From an uncultured Oscillospiraceae bacterium (GTDB lineage Bacteria; Bacillota; Clostridia; Oscillospirales; Ruminococcaceae), in contig CAJFOX010000005.1 in assembly GCA_904397845.1 (NCBI GenBank), positions 1-64,000 on the forward strand: a stretch of 64,000 nt of DNA. Direction: 5' to 3'. Below, piece by piece: positions 23,712 through 32,357 of the stretch (the first letter of the stretch is position 1; each line of letters begins with the position of its first letter). The notes below the pieces were generated by a model. The model saw only the letters and a list, made by a program, of their open reading frames with translations, was not told where the DNA came from and searched no databases. The translations under genes and the position numbers were made by a program.

Positions 23712-23993
23712 ATGTATTATACTTACATGGTCCGCTGTGCGGACGATACTCTTTATACCGGTTGGACGACCGACCTGAACCGACGGCTGGCGGCGCATAA
23801 CAGTGGGAAGGGCGCCAAATATACAAGATCCCGCCGGCCGGTCGTTCTGGTGTATGCCGAACTTTGTGAAACCAGAGAAGCCGCTATGAGCCGGGAGTGG
23901 CATATCAAAAAACTTCGCCTGGCAAAAAAAGAGCAGCTGGTGCAAAGCGGAGAAAAAAATCTGGTAAAAGCCTGTAAAAAGGATGGGTTCTAA
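23712..23993 (+). CDS. GIY-YIG nuclease-domain protein, UPF0213/YhbQ type
   Basis: The 93-residue protein is a single GIY-YIG domain: the two-strand motif is [18 protein letters not shown] (about 2-19), followed by [20 protein letters not shown] with the conserved Arg/His and a glutamate at about 56 ([11 protein letters not shown]). Small members cleave DNA in vitro, but their cellular role is poorly known. The ATG at 23712 has GGAG close by; upstream in-frame starts lack one. Its stop overlaps the next start (TAATG), so the two are coupled. Confidence 0.88.
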   Translation: MYYTYMVRCADDTLYTGWTTDLNRRLAAHNSGKGAKYTRSRRPVVLVYAELCETREAAMSREWHIKKLRLAKKEQLVQSGEKNLVKACKKDGF

Positions 23994-24745
23994 TGGAATA
24001 TCAAGAAATACTCCGTAAAATTGCTACAGCCTATACCAAAATTCTGCAAGATAATCTGGCAGGGATTTATGTGCACGGATCCATCGCTTTTGGCTGCTTT
24101 CACTGGTCAAAAAGCGATATCGACTTTTTGGTGGTCGTCCAAACAGAGCCGGGGCTGGCCGAAAAAAGAGCCTTGATCCAGACACTGCTGGATCTTGACA
24201 AAGCCTGCCCGCCCAAAGGCTTTGAAATGAGCGTTGTTCTTATGCGCTACTGTCAAAATTTTGTATATCCCACCCCTTATGTGCTGCATTATTCAAACGC
24301 TCATCGTCATCGGGCCCGAACGGATTTAACCGCTTATTGTCAGGAAATGAACGGAACGGATGTAGATCTGGCCGCTCATTTTACCGTCACCCGCGCCGTG
24401 GGGATTCCCCTTTGTGGCCTTCCGATAGAAACCGTATTCGGACCCGTACCAAAGAAATACTATTGGGAAAGCATATACGGGGATATTAAAAATGCTGCAG
24501 AAGAGATCCTTCGGGATCCAGTCTATATCATCCTGAACCTCTGCCGGGTGCTGGCCTACCAAAAGGAAGCGTCCATTCTTTCGAAAAAAGGGGGAGGCCT
24601 GTGGGGAATCAAAACACTTCCTTCCCGATATCGTCCACCGGTAGAATCGGCGCTTTTCTGCTATGAAAACGGTACGCCTTTTTCCTTTGATCCAGCGGCA
24701 CTGAGCCAGTTTGCCGCGTATATGCTCGCACAGATTAATGCCTGA
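23993..24745 (+). CDS. ANT(9)/ANT(3'')-like nucleotidyltransferase
   Basis: The 250-residue protein has the nucleotidyltransferase motif VHGSIAFGCFHWSKSDIDFL (GS-x9-D-x-D, about 27-46) and a C-terminal helical domain with LNLCRVLAYQKEASILSKKGG (about 182-202), matching the DUF4111 region of spectinomycin/streptomycin adenylyltransferases. Family members transfer AMP to aminoglycosides. Whether this chromosomal copy confers resistance is unknown; catalytic Asp residues are present. It is translationally coupled to the GIY-YIG gene and may be cargo left by the prophage. Confidence 0.78.
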   Translation: MEYQEILRKIATAYTKILQDNLAGIYVHGSIAFGCFHWSKSDIDFLVVVQTEPGLAEKRALIQTLLDLDKACPPKGFEMSVVLMRYCQNFVYPTPYVLHYSNAHRHRARTDLTAYCQEMNGTDVDLAAHFTVTRAVGIPLCGLPIETVFGPVPKKYYWESIYGDIKNAAEEILRDPVYIILNLCRVLAYQKEASILSKKGGGLWGIKTLPSRYRPPVESALFCYENGTPFSFDPAALSQFAAYMLAQINA

Positions 24746-24776
24746 CGGCCGGCTGTTTTCTTCGGGTATAAACAAA

Positions 24777-24816
24777 AAACGGCGGTTCCGAAGCAGATGC
24801 TTCGGAACCGCCGTTT
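24777..24816 (+). terminator. Long perfect hairpin after the nucleotidyltransferase gene
   Basis: Arms of 19 bp (24777-24795 and 24798-24816) are perfectly complementary. The A-rich left flank and the short TTT end make it a plausible terminator in either direction, but no T-run follows the stem on the plus strand. Confidence 0.6.
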
Positions 24817-24984
24817 CAGATAATAGGGAGGGTCACGCTCTGCGCATCGGCCAGAGGCACCATTATCTGTCAGGATATCCGGCCATCATCCTGGGCGTTG
24901 GCCCAGACGGTATCCCCGAGGGAGGCGTCCTCCATTTTCTCCTTGATTTCCATCCAGCAAATCTTTTCAAAAATGTGTTTATTT
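24817..24984. other. Short interval with a possible small coding relic
   Basis: A minus-strand frame of 27 codons (24870-24953) reads MEIKEKMEDASLGDTVWANA and ends soon after; a second frame continues VPLADAQSVTLPII. It looks like a frameshifted relic, but I cannot identify it. Confidence 0.3.
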
Positions 24985-25024
24985 AAAAGAAGAACCCCGC
25001 CAGATCAGCAATCTAGCGGGGTTT
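24985..25024 (-). terminator. Terminator of the tRNA-Lys gene
   Basis: On the minus strand AACCCCGC pairs with GCGGGGTT, with AGA/TCT continuing the stem, followed by CTTCTTTT. It starts a few bases after the tRNA CCA end. Confidence 0.85.
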
Positions 25025-25026
25025 TC

Positions 25027-25103
25027 TGGTGAACCACCGGGGATTCGAACCCCGGACCCTTTGATTAAAAGTCAAATGCTCTGCCAACTGAGCTAGTGGT
25101 TCA
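25027..25103 (-). tRNA. tRNA-Lys (anticodon UUU)
   Basis: A full cloverleaf is visible: acceptor stem TGAACCA/TGGTTCA, D-arm GCTCAGTTGGCAGAGC, anticodon arm TTTGA-CTTTTAA-TCAAA with anticodon TTT, T-arm CCGGGGTTCGAATCCCCGG and an encoded CCA. It is 77 nt including CCA. Confidence 0.97.
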
Positions 25104-25253
25104 TATATTTTAAGCGCTCGTTTATTATAACAGGATTAGATTTCCATGTCAACACAAAAATATTCTTTTTTGTCTAAATTAATAAAAGTTCAAAGCTTTC
25201 GCAAAAAGGCCGCTTCCTCCCAAACATTGCCCACAGCAGCCTGGAACAGATTT

Positions 25254-25940
25254 TTATGGTAAAATTTCCAGCAAATTTCGCAGACGTCGGATCTCATAGG
25301 TACAGTGGGCGTCCGAAAAATTGGGCAGCGCCTGAGGGTTATACCAGCAACAATCCCATCCCGCATGGTTAGCCCCCAATATATCAGAAGACAGGGAATC
25401 TCCAATTACCAGCGCCCGCTGTGGATCAAAGCCGGGAATGGCTGCGGCAACAGCATCGAAATAAGCCTTTTGGGGTTTTTTCACACCCATATCTTCCGAA
25501 ATAAAAATATTTTGAAACAATGGCGTTAACGGACAGATGGCAAACCGGCCATGCTGAGTAAGGCTGGATCCATTGGTGATAATATACAATTTGTATTTTT
25601 TGTAAAGAATATTGCAAATTTCCTCTGCTTCTTCCAACAAGTCGGCATGCCTGCTTAATTGCTCCATATAGTAACGATTCATCAAAGCAGGATCGTCCTG
25701 CCGGCCCAACTGTTCACACAGCTGCTCAAACCGGCGGTGCAGCAAATACGGCCGGTCAATTTCTCCTGCATTAAAACGTTCCCATAAGGCGGCATTGATT
25801 TGATGATAGGACCGCAACGTTTCCTGGCAATCCGGAATGCCGAAGGAAAGCAACGTATCCCGCAAAGCTTTTTCTTCACACCGATCAAAATCCAGCAAGG
25901 TGCCGTCTGCATCAAACAGCAAAAATTGATATTGCTTCAT
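25254..25940 (-). CDS. YjjG-like HAD phosphatase
   Basis: The 228-residue HAD hydrolase has motif I FLLFDADGTLLDFD (about 6-19), motif II in YIITNGSS, the conserved Lys in GVKKPQKAYF and motif IV LVIGDSLSSDILGA. The size and cap match the YjjG group, nucleotidases active on pyrimidine nucleotides. ATG at 25940 is preferred over an upstream in-frame start at 26042: it begins the HAD fold and has GGGGG before it. It is divergent from the his operon, which lacks a histidinol-phosphatase gene; a role there is possible but unproven. Confidence 0.85.
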   Translation of the reverse strand: MKQYQFLLFDADGTLLDFDRCEEKALRDTLLSFGIPDCQETLRSYHQINAALWERFNAGEIDRPYLLHRRFEQLCEQLGRQDDPALMNRYYMEQLSRHADLLEEAEEICNILYKKYKLYIITNGSSLTQHGRFAICPLTPLFQNIFISEDMGVKKPQKAYFDAVAAAIPGFDPQRALVIGDSLSSDILGANHAGWDCCWYNPQALPNFSDAHCTYEIRRLRNLLEILP

Positions 25941-25962
25941 GGATTCTGCCCCCTTGTTTTTG

Positions 25963-25991
25963 ATTATCCCATCTACGATAGGGTTTGTCAA
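25963..25991 (-). promoter_or_regulatory. Promoter of the HAD phosphatase gene
   Basis: On the minus strand TTGACA (25986-25991) and GATAAT (25963-25968) are separated by 17 bp, 23 bp before the start codon. Confidence 0.82.
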
Positions 25992-26054
25992 CTCTTCGTT
26001 TCGCCAAGTGTCCGATGGGCAGCCCTGACTGGAAAGCAGCAAAGAATCCTCCAG

Positions 26055-26100
26055 TTGACATTAATATTTTAATATGCTACTATGGTAGCATATTAAAATA
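26055..26100 (+). promoter_or_regulatory. his operon promoter overlapped by a perfect palindromic operator
   Basis: TTGACA (26055-26060) and TACTAT (26078-26083) are separated by 17 bp. A perfect inverted repeat with 16-bp arms (26065-26080 and 26085-26100) around TATG covers the second half of the spacer, the -10 and the start-site region. A repressor bound here would block transcription. The TrpR-like HisR (YerC) family that controls his genes in Firmicutes is a candidate, but I cannot confirm its motif. Confidence 0.75.
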
Positions 26101-26115
26101 AAAGAGGAAACTATT

Positions 26116-27321
26116 TTGAACTTTTATGACAAATTTACGCCGGAAGGCTCCCGCGACATTTTATTCGAAGATTGCGTCGCCCGGCAAAAAACGCAGAATA
26201 CCATTATGGAAAGCCTGTATACAAGAGGATTTCGCCCGGTCACGACGCCAGCAATGGAATTTTATGATCTGTTTGGCGTTAACCGGTATTTCTCACAGGA
26301 AAGCATGTATAAACTGGTTGACGCGCAAGGCCGCATACTGGTTTTACGGCCGGACTCTACCATTCCCATCGCCCGCCTGACAGCAACCAAGCTGCAAAAC
26401 GAGCCATATCCAATCCGCCTTTGCTACTGCCAAACGGCTTACCGAGCGGCTCCGTCCCTGCGCGGACAGTTGAGTGAGATCGCCCAATGCGGTGCAGAAC
26501 TGGTAGGCTGCGGCGGCGCCAAAGCAGATCTGGAAATGTTGCTGACGGCAGCGGATTGCCTGCGAGCCTGCAATGCAAAGCCTTTTACCCTGGAAATTGG
26601 CCACATCGGCATCTTCAAAGCGCTCATCGATGAACTGGACGCTTCCACTCTGCAAAAAGAAGAGATCCGTCAACTGATCGAGGCCAAAAATGATACGGCG
26701 TTGAGCGGCCTGTTGGAAGATTTGCCCATTTCGCCCGCTTCTCGCGCGCTGAATCGGCTGCCCCGCCTGTTCGGTGGCGCCGATGTGTTCGTGCAAGCAG
26801 CGGACCTTTCCCAAAGTGCCGCGTTTCAAGCAGCGCTACAGGAGCTGGAACAGCTGTACCACCGGATCATGCAGGCAGATCCGGCGGTACAGGTGCTGGT
26901 CGATTTCGGGCTGGTCAATCAGGCGGAGTATTATACTGGCGTCGTGTTCCGCGGTTACCTGCCCGGCGTAGGGCAGCCGGTGCTGTCCGGCGGCCGGTAT
27001 GACCGGCTTCTCAATGATTTCGGCTTGCAAAAGCCGGCCATCGGTTTTGCCATTCAGCTGGATGCTGTAGCGGGTTATTTACAGCAAACCCAGCCGCAGC
27101 GGCCAACCCCTCCAGCCGCACTGGTTTACTGGACGCAGGAGCAGAGCGCCCGGGGCTTTGCCTTTTTAAAACAGCTGCGAAAACAGGGACTGTTCTGCGA
27201 AAGCAGCCTGGCGGAATCCAGAGAAGAGGCCGAGGCCTACGCCAGAGCCAGGGGAATCCGGCGGCTTTATGTGGTGGAAGAACAAATAACAGAAGTTCTG
27301 ATCGGAGGGGAGCCGTTATGA
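26116..27321 (+). CDS. hisZ: ATP phosphoribosyltransferase regulatory subunit
   Basis: The 401-residue HisRS-like protein lacks a tRNA synthetase role; it activates the short HisG and mediates histidine feedback. Class II synthetase-like motifs are seen (RPVTTPAMEFYDLF, RPDSTIPIARL, FRGYLPGVGQPVLSGGRYD), as in HisZ. The start is a TTG at 26116 preceded by AAGAGGAAA. It is the first gene of the his operon and overlaps hisG by four bases (ATGA), suiting the fixed HisZ-HisG complex. Confidence 0.92.
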   Translation: MNFYDKFTPEGSRDILFEDCVARQKTQNTIMESLYTRGFRPVTTPAMEFYDLFGVNRYFSQESMYKLVDAQGRILVLRPDSTIPIARLTATKLQNEPYPIRLCYCQTAYRAAPSLRGQLSEIAQCGAELVGCGGAKADLEMLLTAADCLRACNAKPFTLEIGHIGIFKALIDELDASTLQKEEIRQLIEAKNDTALSGLLEDLPISPASRALNRLPRLFGGADVFVQAADLSQSAAFQAALQELEQLYHRIMQADPAVQVLVDFGLVNQAEYYTGVVFRGYLPGVGQPVLSGGRYDRLLNDFGLQKPAIGFAIQLDAVAGYLQQTQPQRPTPPAALVYWTQEQSARGFAFLKQLRKQGLFCESSLAESREEAEAYARARGIRRLYVVEEQITEVLIGGEPL

Positions 27322-27962
27322 TGACAAAGCCGCTGCGGATCGCCCTGACCAAAGGACGGCTGGAAAAAGATACGGTAACACTACTAGAACGGGTTGGGCT
27401 GGACTGCCAAAACCTTCATCACAAAGGGCGCAGGCTGATCCTTCCGCTGCCGCAGGCCGGAGCGGAAGTCGTGCTGGCAAAAGCCGCCGACGTGATTACT
27501 TATGTGGAAAGCGGCGTTTGCGATATCGGAATTGTCGGGAAAGATACCATCCAAGAATACGCAAGCAGTTTGTACGAACTGCTGGATCTGGGTTTTGGCC
27601 GATGCCGGTTCGCCCTGGCTGTAAAGCAGGGAAGCCATTTTTTTGAAGGGTATGCTCCCAAGACCATTGCTACGAAATATCCCAAAATCGCCCGCAGCTA
27701 TTTTGAAAAACAGCGGATGGACGTATCCGTGGTCAAAATTGAAGGATCCGTGGAGCTGGCCCCGCTGCTTGGATTGGCCGACGGCATTGTAGACATTGTA
27801 GAAACCGGCGCGACGCTGCGGGAGAACGGGCTGGAAGTGTCCCGCTGGATTTGTGACATCTCCGCGCGGCTGGTGGTAAACGTCGCCAGTTTAAAACTGC
27901 GAAAATTTGAAATTGAGTCGTTCGTCACCCGTCTGGAGCGGGGACTGAACAGGGAATTGTAA
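27318..27962 (+). CDS. hisG: ATP phosphoribosyltransferase, short-form catalytic subunit
   Basis: The 214-residue enzyme joins ATP and PRPP in the first step of histidine synthesis. It is the short form without the C-terminal regulatory domain and so needs HisZ, which is encoded just before it. Motifs include LTKGRLEKDTV (about 10-20), ESGVCDIGIVGKD and the PRPP-site segment GLADGIVDIVETGATLREN (about 151-169). It starts inside the hisZ stop (ATGA). Confidence 0.96.
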   Translation: MMTKPLRIALTKGRLEKDTVTLLERVGLDCQNLHHKGRRLILPLPQAGAEVVLAKAADVITYVESGVCDIGIVGKDTIQEYASSLYELLDLGFGRCRFALAVKQGSHFFEGYAPKTIATKYPKIARSYFEKQRMDVSVVKIEGSVELAPLLGLADGIVDIVETGATLRENGLEVSRWICDISARLVVNVASLKLRKFEIESFVTRLERGLNREL

Positions 27963-27976
27963 AGGAGGAACCACAT

Positions 27977-29260
27977 ATGCTTTCGGTTATTCGGGCCGAC
28001 GGAACCGCTGAGAGGCAGGCGCTGAGATTACTGCGTTCCCGCAGCGGCGAAGTGGATCGGGAAGTAACTGCCGTTGTCACGCAGATCATAGAAACCGTCC
28101 GGCAGAAGGGAGATGCGGCGCTGAAGCAATATGCGCAGCAGTTTGACGGCGTCGTGCCGGCGCAAATGGAAGTACCGAAGGAAGAAATTCAAAAAGCTCT
28201 TTCCACCGCCGATAAGGACTTCATTGGCGCCCTGCGCCGGGCACAGGAAAATATCGCCGCCTTTCATGCGCGGCAAAAACAGCAGAGCTTTTTGGACGCA
28301 CAGCCCAACGGGGTCATTCTGGGTCAGCGGGTACGAGGTCTGCGTCGCGTGGGGCTTTATGTTCCCGGCGGCACTGCGGCCTACCCCTCTTCCGTTCTGA
28401 TGAACGCGGTACCTGCCAGAATCGCCGGCGTTGGCGAGCTCATCATGGTCACCCCGCCGGATAAAAACGGCAAAGCCAATCCGGACATCCTGGCTGCCGC
28501 GGCCATCGCGGGGATAGACCGGGTCTTTTTGGCCGGCGGCGCCCAGGCGGTGGCGGCTCTTGCCTACGGTACCGAAACCATTCCCCCGGTGGATAAAATC
28601 GTAGGGCCTGGCAATATCTATGTAGCCACGGCCAAAAAGCTCTTATACGGACAGGTAGATATTGATATGATCGCCGGTCCCAGCGAAATTTTGGTGGTAG
28701 CGGATGAAACGGCAGATCCTGTGTATCTGGCAGCCGATCTAATGAGCCAGGCGGAGCATGACCGGCTGGCATCGGCCATTCTGCTGTGCACCAGCGAGCC
28801 GATTGCCCAAAAAACCATCGAAGAAATGGAACGGCAGTCTTTGGCTCTTTCCCGGCGGGAGATCATTTTGGACTCGCTGGAAAACTTTGGCGCAGTCATT
28901 GTCTGCCAGGACTTGGAGCAGATGGTGGAATTGGCCAACGAAATCGCGCCCGAGCATTTGGAAGTTATGATCCAAAACCCGTTGGAAATGGTAGGCCGGT
29001 TCGAAAATGCCGGCTCGGTGTTCTTAGGGCGCTTTTCGCCGGAACCGCTGGGAGACTACTTTGCGGGGCCAAACCATGTTCTGCCGACCAGCGGCACGGC
29101 GCGGTTTTTTTCGCCCCTGTCGGTGGATAGTTTTGTCAAGCGCTCCAGCTTTATTTACTATACCGAGGAAGCTTTGCGCGCCGCCGCAAAGGATATCGTA
29201 ACCATCGCGGAGCGAGAAGGCCTGACCGCCCACGCGAACGCTATTACAGTGAGGTTTTAA
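27977..29260 (+). CDS. hisD: Histidinol dehydrogenase
   Basis: The 427-residue zinc enzyme oxidises histidinol to histidine in two NAD-dependent steps. Visible features are the VPGGTAAYPSSVLMNAVPA segment (about 130-148), the GNIYVATAKKLLYGQVDID signature (about 214-232), AGPSEILVVAD and the catalytic/zinc region QAEHDRLASAILLC and GPNHVLPTSGTARF. Length is typical. It follows hisG by 14 bp with AAAGGAGG as ribosome binding site. Confidence 0.97.
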   Translation: MLSVIRADGTAERQALRLLRSRSGEVDREVTAVVTQIIETVRQKGDAALKQYAQQFDGVVPAQMEVPKEEIQKALSTADKDFIGALRRAQENIAAFHARQKQQSFLDAQPNGVILGQRVRGLRRVGLYVPGGTAAYPSSVLMNAVPARIAGVGELIMVTPPDKNGKANPDILAAAAIAGIDRVFLAGGAQAVAALAYGTETIPPVDKIVGPGNIYVATAKKLLYGQVDIDMIAGPSEILVVADETADPVYLAADLMSQAEHDRLASAILLCTSEPIAQKTIEEMERQSLALSRREIILDSLENFGAVIVCQDLEQMVELANEIAPEHLEVMIQNPLEMVGRFENAGSVFLGRFSPEPLGDYFAGPNHVLPTSGTARFFSPLSVDSFVKRSSFIYYTEEALRAAAKDIVTIAEREGLTAHANAITVRF

Positions 29261-29261
29261 G

Positions 29262-30359
29262 ATGGCATACACCCTGTGTAAAAAAGTACGAACCCTGGTC
29301 CCTTATCAGCCAATCGAAGGAGAGTTTCCCCTCCGGCTGGACGCCAATGAAAGCTGCTTTGATCTGAATTGTGAAAAGAGCTTTCCTCCTGAGGCGCGGC
29401 CTCTTCGAAAGCAAACGATGGAACGGGTCCGGGAAAACCTGAATGCAGTTGCCTATAACCGCTATCCGGATCCATTCTGTACCGGTTTACGCGAGGCGTT
29501 TTCCGCAAGATTTCACGTGCCGGTTCAGCAGGTAACCGCTGGAAACGGGTCGGACGAGCTGATTTCGCTGATCTGCGGCTGCCTTTTGGAGAAGGGGGCG
29601 CGGGTTGTCACAGCGGAACCGGATTTTTCCATGTACCGTTTTTATGGATCCCTTTTCGAGCTAGAAAATCATCCCTGGCAAAAAGCGCCGGATCTATCCA
29701 TTGATCCAGCGGCCCTGGCGGCATTCGCAAAAGAAAAACAGGCCGGCGCGCTGATTTTTTCCAACCCCTGTAATCCCACCTCCCTCACATTGCCCCGGCA
29801 AGAGGTGCAGAGAATCCTACAGGCCCTGCCAGATACCCTGGTGGTTGTAGACGAAGCGTATATGGAATTTTCCCCTGATGAATCGATGCTGGGGCTTGTG
29901 GGGGAATATGATAACCTCATTGTGCTAAAAACCTGCTCCAAAGCGCTGGGCCTGGCCGGAATCCGGCTGGGATTTGCCGTATCGGGAGAGCCTGTCACCC
30001 GAGCGCTGCAGGCGGTGAAATCTCCTTATAACGTCAACGCTTTGTCCCAAGCTGTGGGAAAAGCAGTGTTGGAAAGTTCCCAGCTGTGCGATTTCTGCGC
30101 CAGGGCACTGATTGATTCCCGCCGGTTCCTTCAAAAGGGACTGGAAGATCTCCTTCTCAAAAAGACGCAGATCGAGCGGGTCTGGCCCAGCCAGACGAAC
30201 TTTATTTTTGTGAAAACACCGGCGGCCGATTCCATCTGCCGCCAGCTGCAAAACGAAGGGATCGCTGTCCGAAAAATGGGCGGCTATCTTCGGCTGACTG
30301 CCGGCAGCGAACAGGAAAACAAAGCGCTTCTACAGGCGCTGTGGAAGGTGGTGCGATGA
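29262..30359 (+). CDS. hisC: Histidinol-phosphate aminotransferase
   Basis: The 365-residue PLP enzyme converts imidazole-acetol phosphate to histidinol phosphate. PLP-site features are GNGSDELISL (about 89), FSNPCNPTSLTL (about 165), VVVDEAYMEF (about 193) and the Schiff-base lysine in TCSKALGLAGIRLGF (about 226). It starts one base after the hisD stop, so it is probably read by the same ribosomes. Confidence 0.95.
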   Translation: MAYTLCKKVRTLVPYQPIEGEFPLRLDANESCFDLNCEKSFPPEARPLRKQTMERVRENLNAVAYNRYPDPFCTGLREAFSARFHVPVQQVTAGNGSDELISLICGCLLEKGARVVTAEPDFSMYRFYGSLFELENHPWQKAPDLSIDPAALAAFAKEKQAGALIFSNPCNPTSLTLPRQEVQRILQALPDTLVVVDEAYMEFSPDESMLGLVGEYDNLIVLKTCSKALGLAGIRLGFAVSGEPVTRALQAVKSPYNVNALSQAVGKAVLESSQLCDFCARALIDSRRFLQKGLEDLLLKKTQIERVWPSQTNFIFVKTPAADSICRQLQNEGIAVRKMGGYLRLTAGSEQENKALLQALWKVVR

Positions 30360-30362
30360 TCG

Positions 30363-30944
30363 ATGCGGAAAGCAGAATTCTCCCGCAAAACGAAGGAAAC
30401 CGATATCTTTGTCCGGCTGAACCTGGATGGCGCCGGCCATGCAGAAATTTCTACCGGTATCGGCTTTTTTGACCACATGCTCACAGCACTGGCTGTCCAC
30501 TCCGGTATGGATCTGACCATTCAGGCCAAAGGCGATTTGGAGGTGGACTGCCATCATACGGTAGAGGATACAGGGATTGTTCTGGGCCGCACGCTGGCGG
30601 AAGCGCTGGGGGACAAAAGCGGCATCGCACGGTACGGTAACGCCTGGATCCCCATGGATGAAGCCCTGGCCTCATCCATACTGGATGTAAGCGGGAGGCC
30701 GTTTTTCGTATTTTCGGCCCCGCTGAAAAATGAACGGGTCGGCACTTTTGACACTTGCATGACAGAGGAGTTTTTCCGGGCCGTCTGCATAAACGCGGGA
30801 ATCACGCTTCATCTGCAGGTGGCCTACGGCGCCAACGACCATCATATGATTGAGGCTGCTTTCAAAGCGTTTGCCCATAGCCTGCAGATGGCGGTAACGC
30901 CGTTGGAAAAGGGAACAATTTTATCCTCCAAAGGAGTTTTTTAA
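30363..30944 (+). CDS. hisB: Imidazoleglycerol-phosphate dehydratase
   Basis: The 193-residue manganese enzyme is monofunctional: it has the dehydratase signatures GIGFFDHMLTALAVHSGMD, DCHHTVEDTGIVLG and HMIEAAFKAFAHSLQ, but no N-terminal HAD histidinol-phosphatase half. That step must be encoded elsewhere. The ATG at 30363 lies three bases after the hisC stop. Confidence 0.97.
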   Translation: MRKAEFSRKTKETDIFVRLNLDGAGHAEISTGIGFFDHMLTALAVHSGMDLTIQAKGDLEVDCHHTVEDTGIVLGRTLAEALGDKSGIARYGNAWIPMDEALASSILDVSGRPFFVFSAPLKNERVGTFDTCMTEEFFRAVCINAGITLHLQVAYGANDHHMIEAAFKAFAHSLQMAVTPLEKGTILSSKGVF

Positions 30945-30958
30945 AGGAGAAGATCACG

Positions 30959-31624
30959 ATGGTCGCAATTGTGGATTACGGTGCGGGCAATCTGTTCAGC
31001 GTCGCAAACGCTTTGGAGCACCTGGCCGTCCCCTGTCAAATTACCCGGGCGCCAAAGGTACTGGAACAGGCGGACGGTATTTTGCTTCCGGGAGTCGGCG
31101 CTTTTCCCGACGCAATGGAAATGCTGCAAGAAAGAGGACTCGTCCCGCTTTTACGGCATATGGCTCTGGAAAAGCCTTTTCTCGGTATCTGTTTGGGCAT
31201 GCAGGTACTGTTTTCACAGGGAGAAGAATTTCGCCTGACACAGGGCCTGAATCTTTTACCCGGACGGGTGGAAAAGCTACGAGCCCCGGGCCTTAAAATT
31301 CCCCATATGGGGTGGAACCGTCTGGAATTTGTGCGGGACTGCCCACTCACCCGGGGGCTTCCGGAAGAGGCGTATGTCTATTTTGTCCATTCCTATTGCG
31401 CTGTGCCAAAAAAGGAAAATCTGGTAGCCTGGACTGAGTACGGTGGGCAAATCCCTGCCCTGGTCTGGGATGGGGCCTATTGCTATGGCGCCCAGTTCCA
31501 TCCGGAAAAAAGCGGGGAACCCGGACTGATGATTCTACGGAATTTTGCGGATCTTTGCCAAGACGTGGCACAGCGAAAAACGAGTAAGGAGGGCTTTTCC
31601 CATGATACTGCTTCCCGCCATTGA
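30959..31624 (+). CDS. hisH: Imidazole glycerol phosphate synthase, glutaminase subunit
   Basis: The 221-residue class I glutamine amidotransferase supplies ammonia to HisF. It has VDYGAGNLFSVANAL at the N-terminus, the nucleophile cysteine in LGICLGMQVLF (about residue 80) and the His/Glu of the triad in AQFHPEKSGEPGL (about 182). The C-terminus is slightly longer than usual and overlaps the hisA start by 23 bp. Confidence 0.96.
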   Translation: MVAIVDYGAGNLFSVANALEHLAVPCQITRAPKVLEQADGILLPGVGAFPDAMEMLQERGLVPLLRHMALEKPFLGICLGMQVLFSQGEEFRLTQGLNLLPGRVEKLRAPGLKIPHMGWNRLEFVRDCPLTRGLPEEAYVYFVHSYCAVPKKENLVAWTEYGGQIPALVWDGAYCYGAQFHPEKSGEPGLMILRNFADLCQDVAQRKTSKEGFSHDTASRH

Positions 31625-32339
31625 CCTGCTGGACGGCAGATGTGTCAGGCTTCGGCGCGGGGATTTCGGCACTGCGCATCAGGTAGCCGCCGATCCTCTG
31701 GAAACGGCTCGCCGCTTTCAAAAAGCCGGTGCCGCGTGGATCCATCTGGTCGATCTGGACGGCGCCAAAACCGGCAGCGCCCAAAACCGGGAAATCATCT
31801 TTCGTATTGCCCGGGAAACCTCCCTTCAGGTGGAAACCGGCGGTGGGATTCGGGATATGGACACCATCGCATTTTATCTGCAAAATGGGGTATCTCGGGT
31901 GATTTTAGGTTCGGCGGCTTTGGAAAATCCACAGCTTGTCCAAAAAGCGGTGGAAAAATACGGCGACCGCATTGCTGTTGGCATTGACGCCAAAGACGGC
32001 ATGGTTTCCGCTCAAGGGTGGCTGTCCGATACCAATGTAAACTATCTGGCTCTCGCTCAAAAAATGGCAGCGGCAGGCGTCAGCTGGATAATTTTTACAG
32101 ATATCTCCAAAGACGGCATGATGAGCGGACCTGCCCTTACGCCTCTTGCGCGCCTGCGAAAACACGTTTCCTGCGGCCTTGTGGCCAGCGGCGGGATCCG
32201 CTCGCTGGAGGATTTGAAGGTATTGGACAGCCTTTCAGTGGAGGCGGCTATTTTGGGAAAAGCTTTGTACACCGGGGCGATTGACCTGGCCAAAGCGATC
32301 CGTTGGGCGGGGCCGCAGCAAAACAAAAAAAACAGCTGA
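31602..32339 (+). CDS. hisA: ProFAR isomerase
   Basis: The 245-residue TIM barrel opens the ribose ring of ProFAR to PRFAR. The catalytic N-terminal Asp is in LLPAIDLLDGRCVRL; the second Asp lies in FTDISKDGMMSG (about 130), and VETGGGIRDMDTI and GLVASGGIRSLEDL are phosphate-binding. The start at 31602 (AAGGAGGG upstream) is used in place of an upstream in-frame ATG at 31545 that lies inside hisH. Confidence 0.96.
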   Translation: MILLPAIDLLDGRCVRLRRGDFGTAHQVAADPLETARRFQKAGAAWIHLVDLDGAKTGSAQNREIIFRIARETSLQVETGGGIRDMDTIAFYLQNGVSRVILGSAALENPQLVQKAVEKYGDRIAVGIDAKDGMVSAQGWLSDTNVNYLALAQKMAAAGVSWIIFTDISKDGMMSGPALTPLARLRKHVSCGLVASGGIRSLEDLKVLDSLSVEAAILGKALYTGAIDLAKAIRWAGPQQNKKNS

Positions 32340-32357
32340 ACGGGGAGGAATCGGAAG

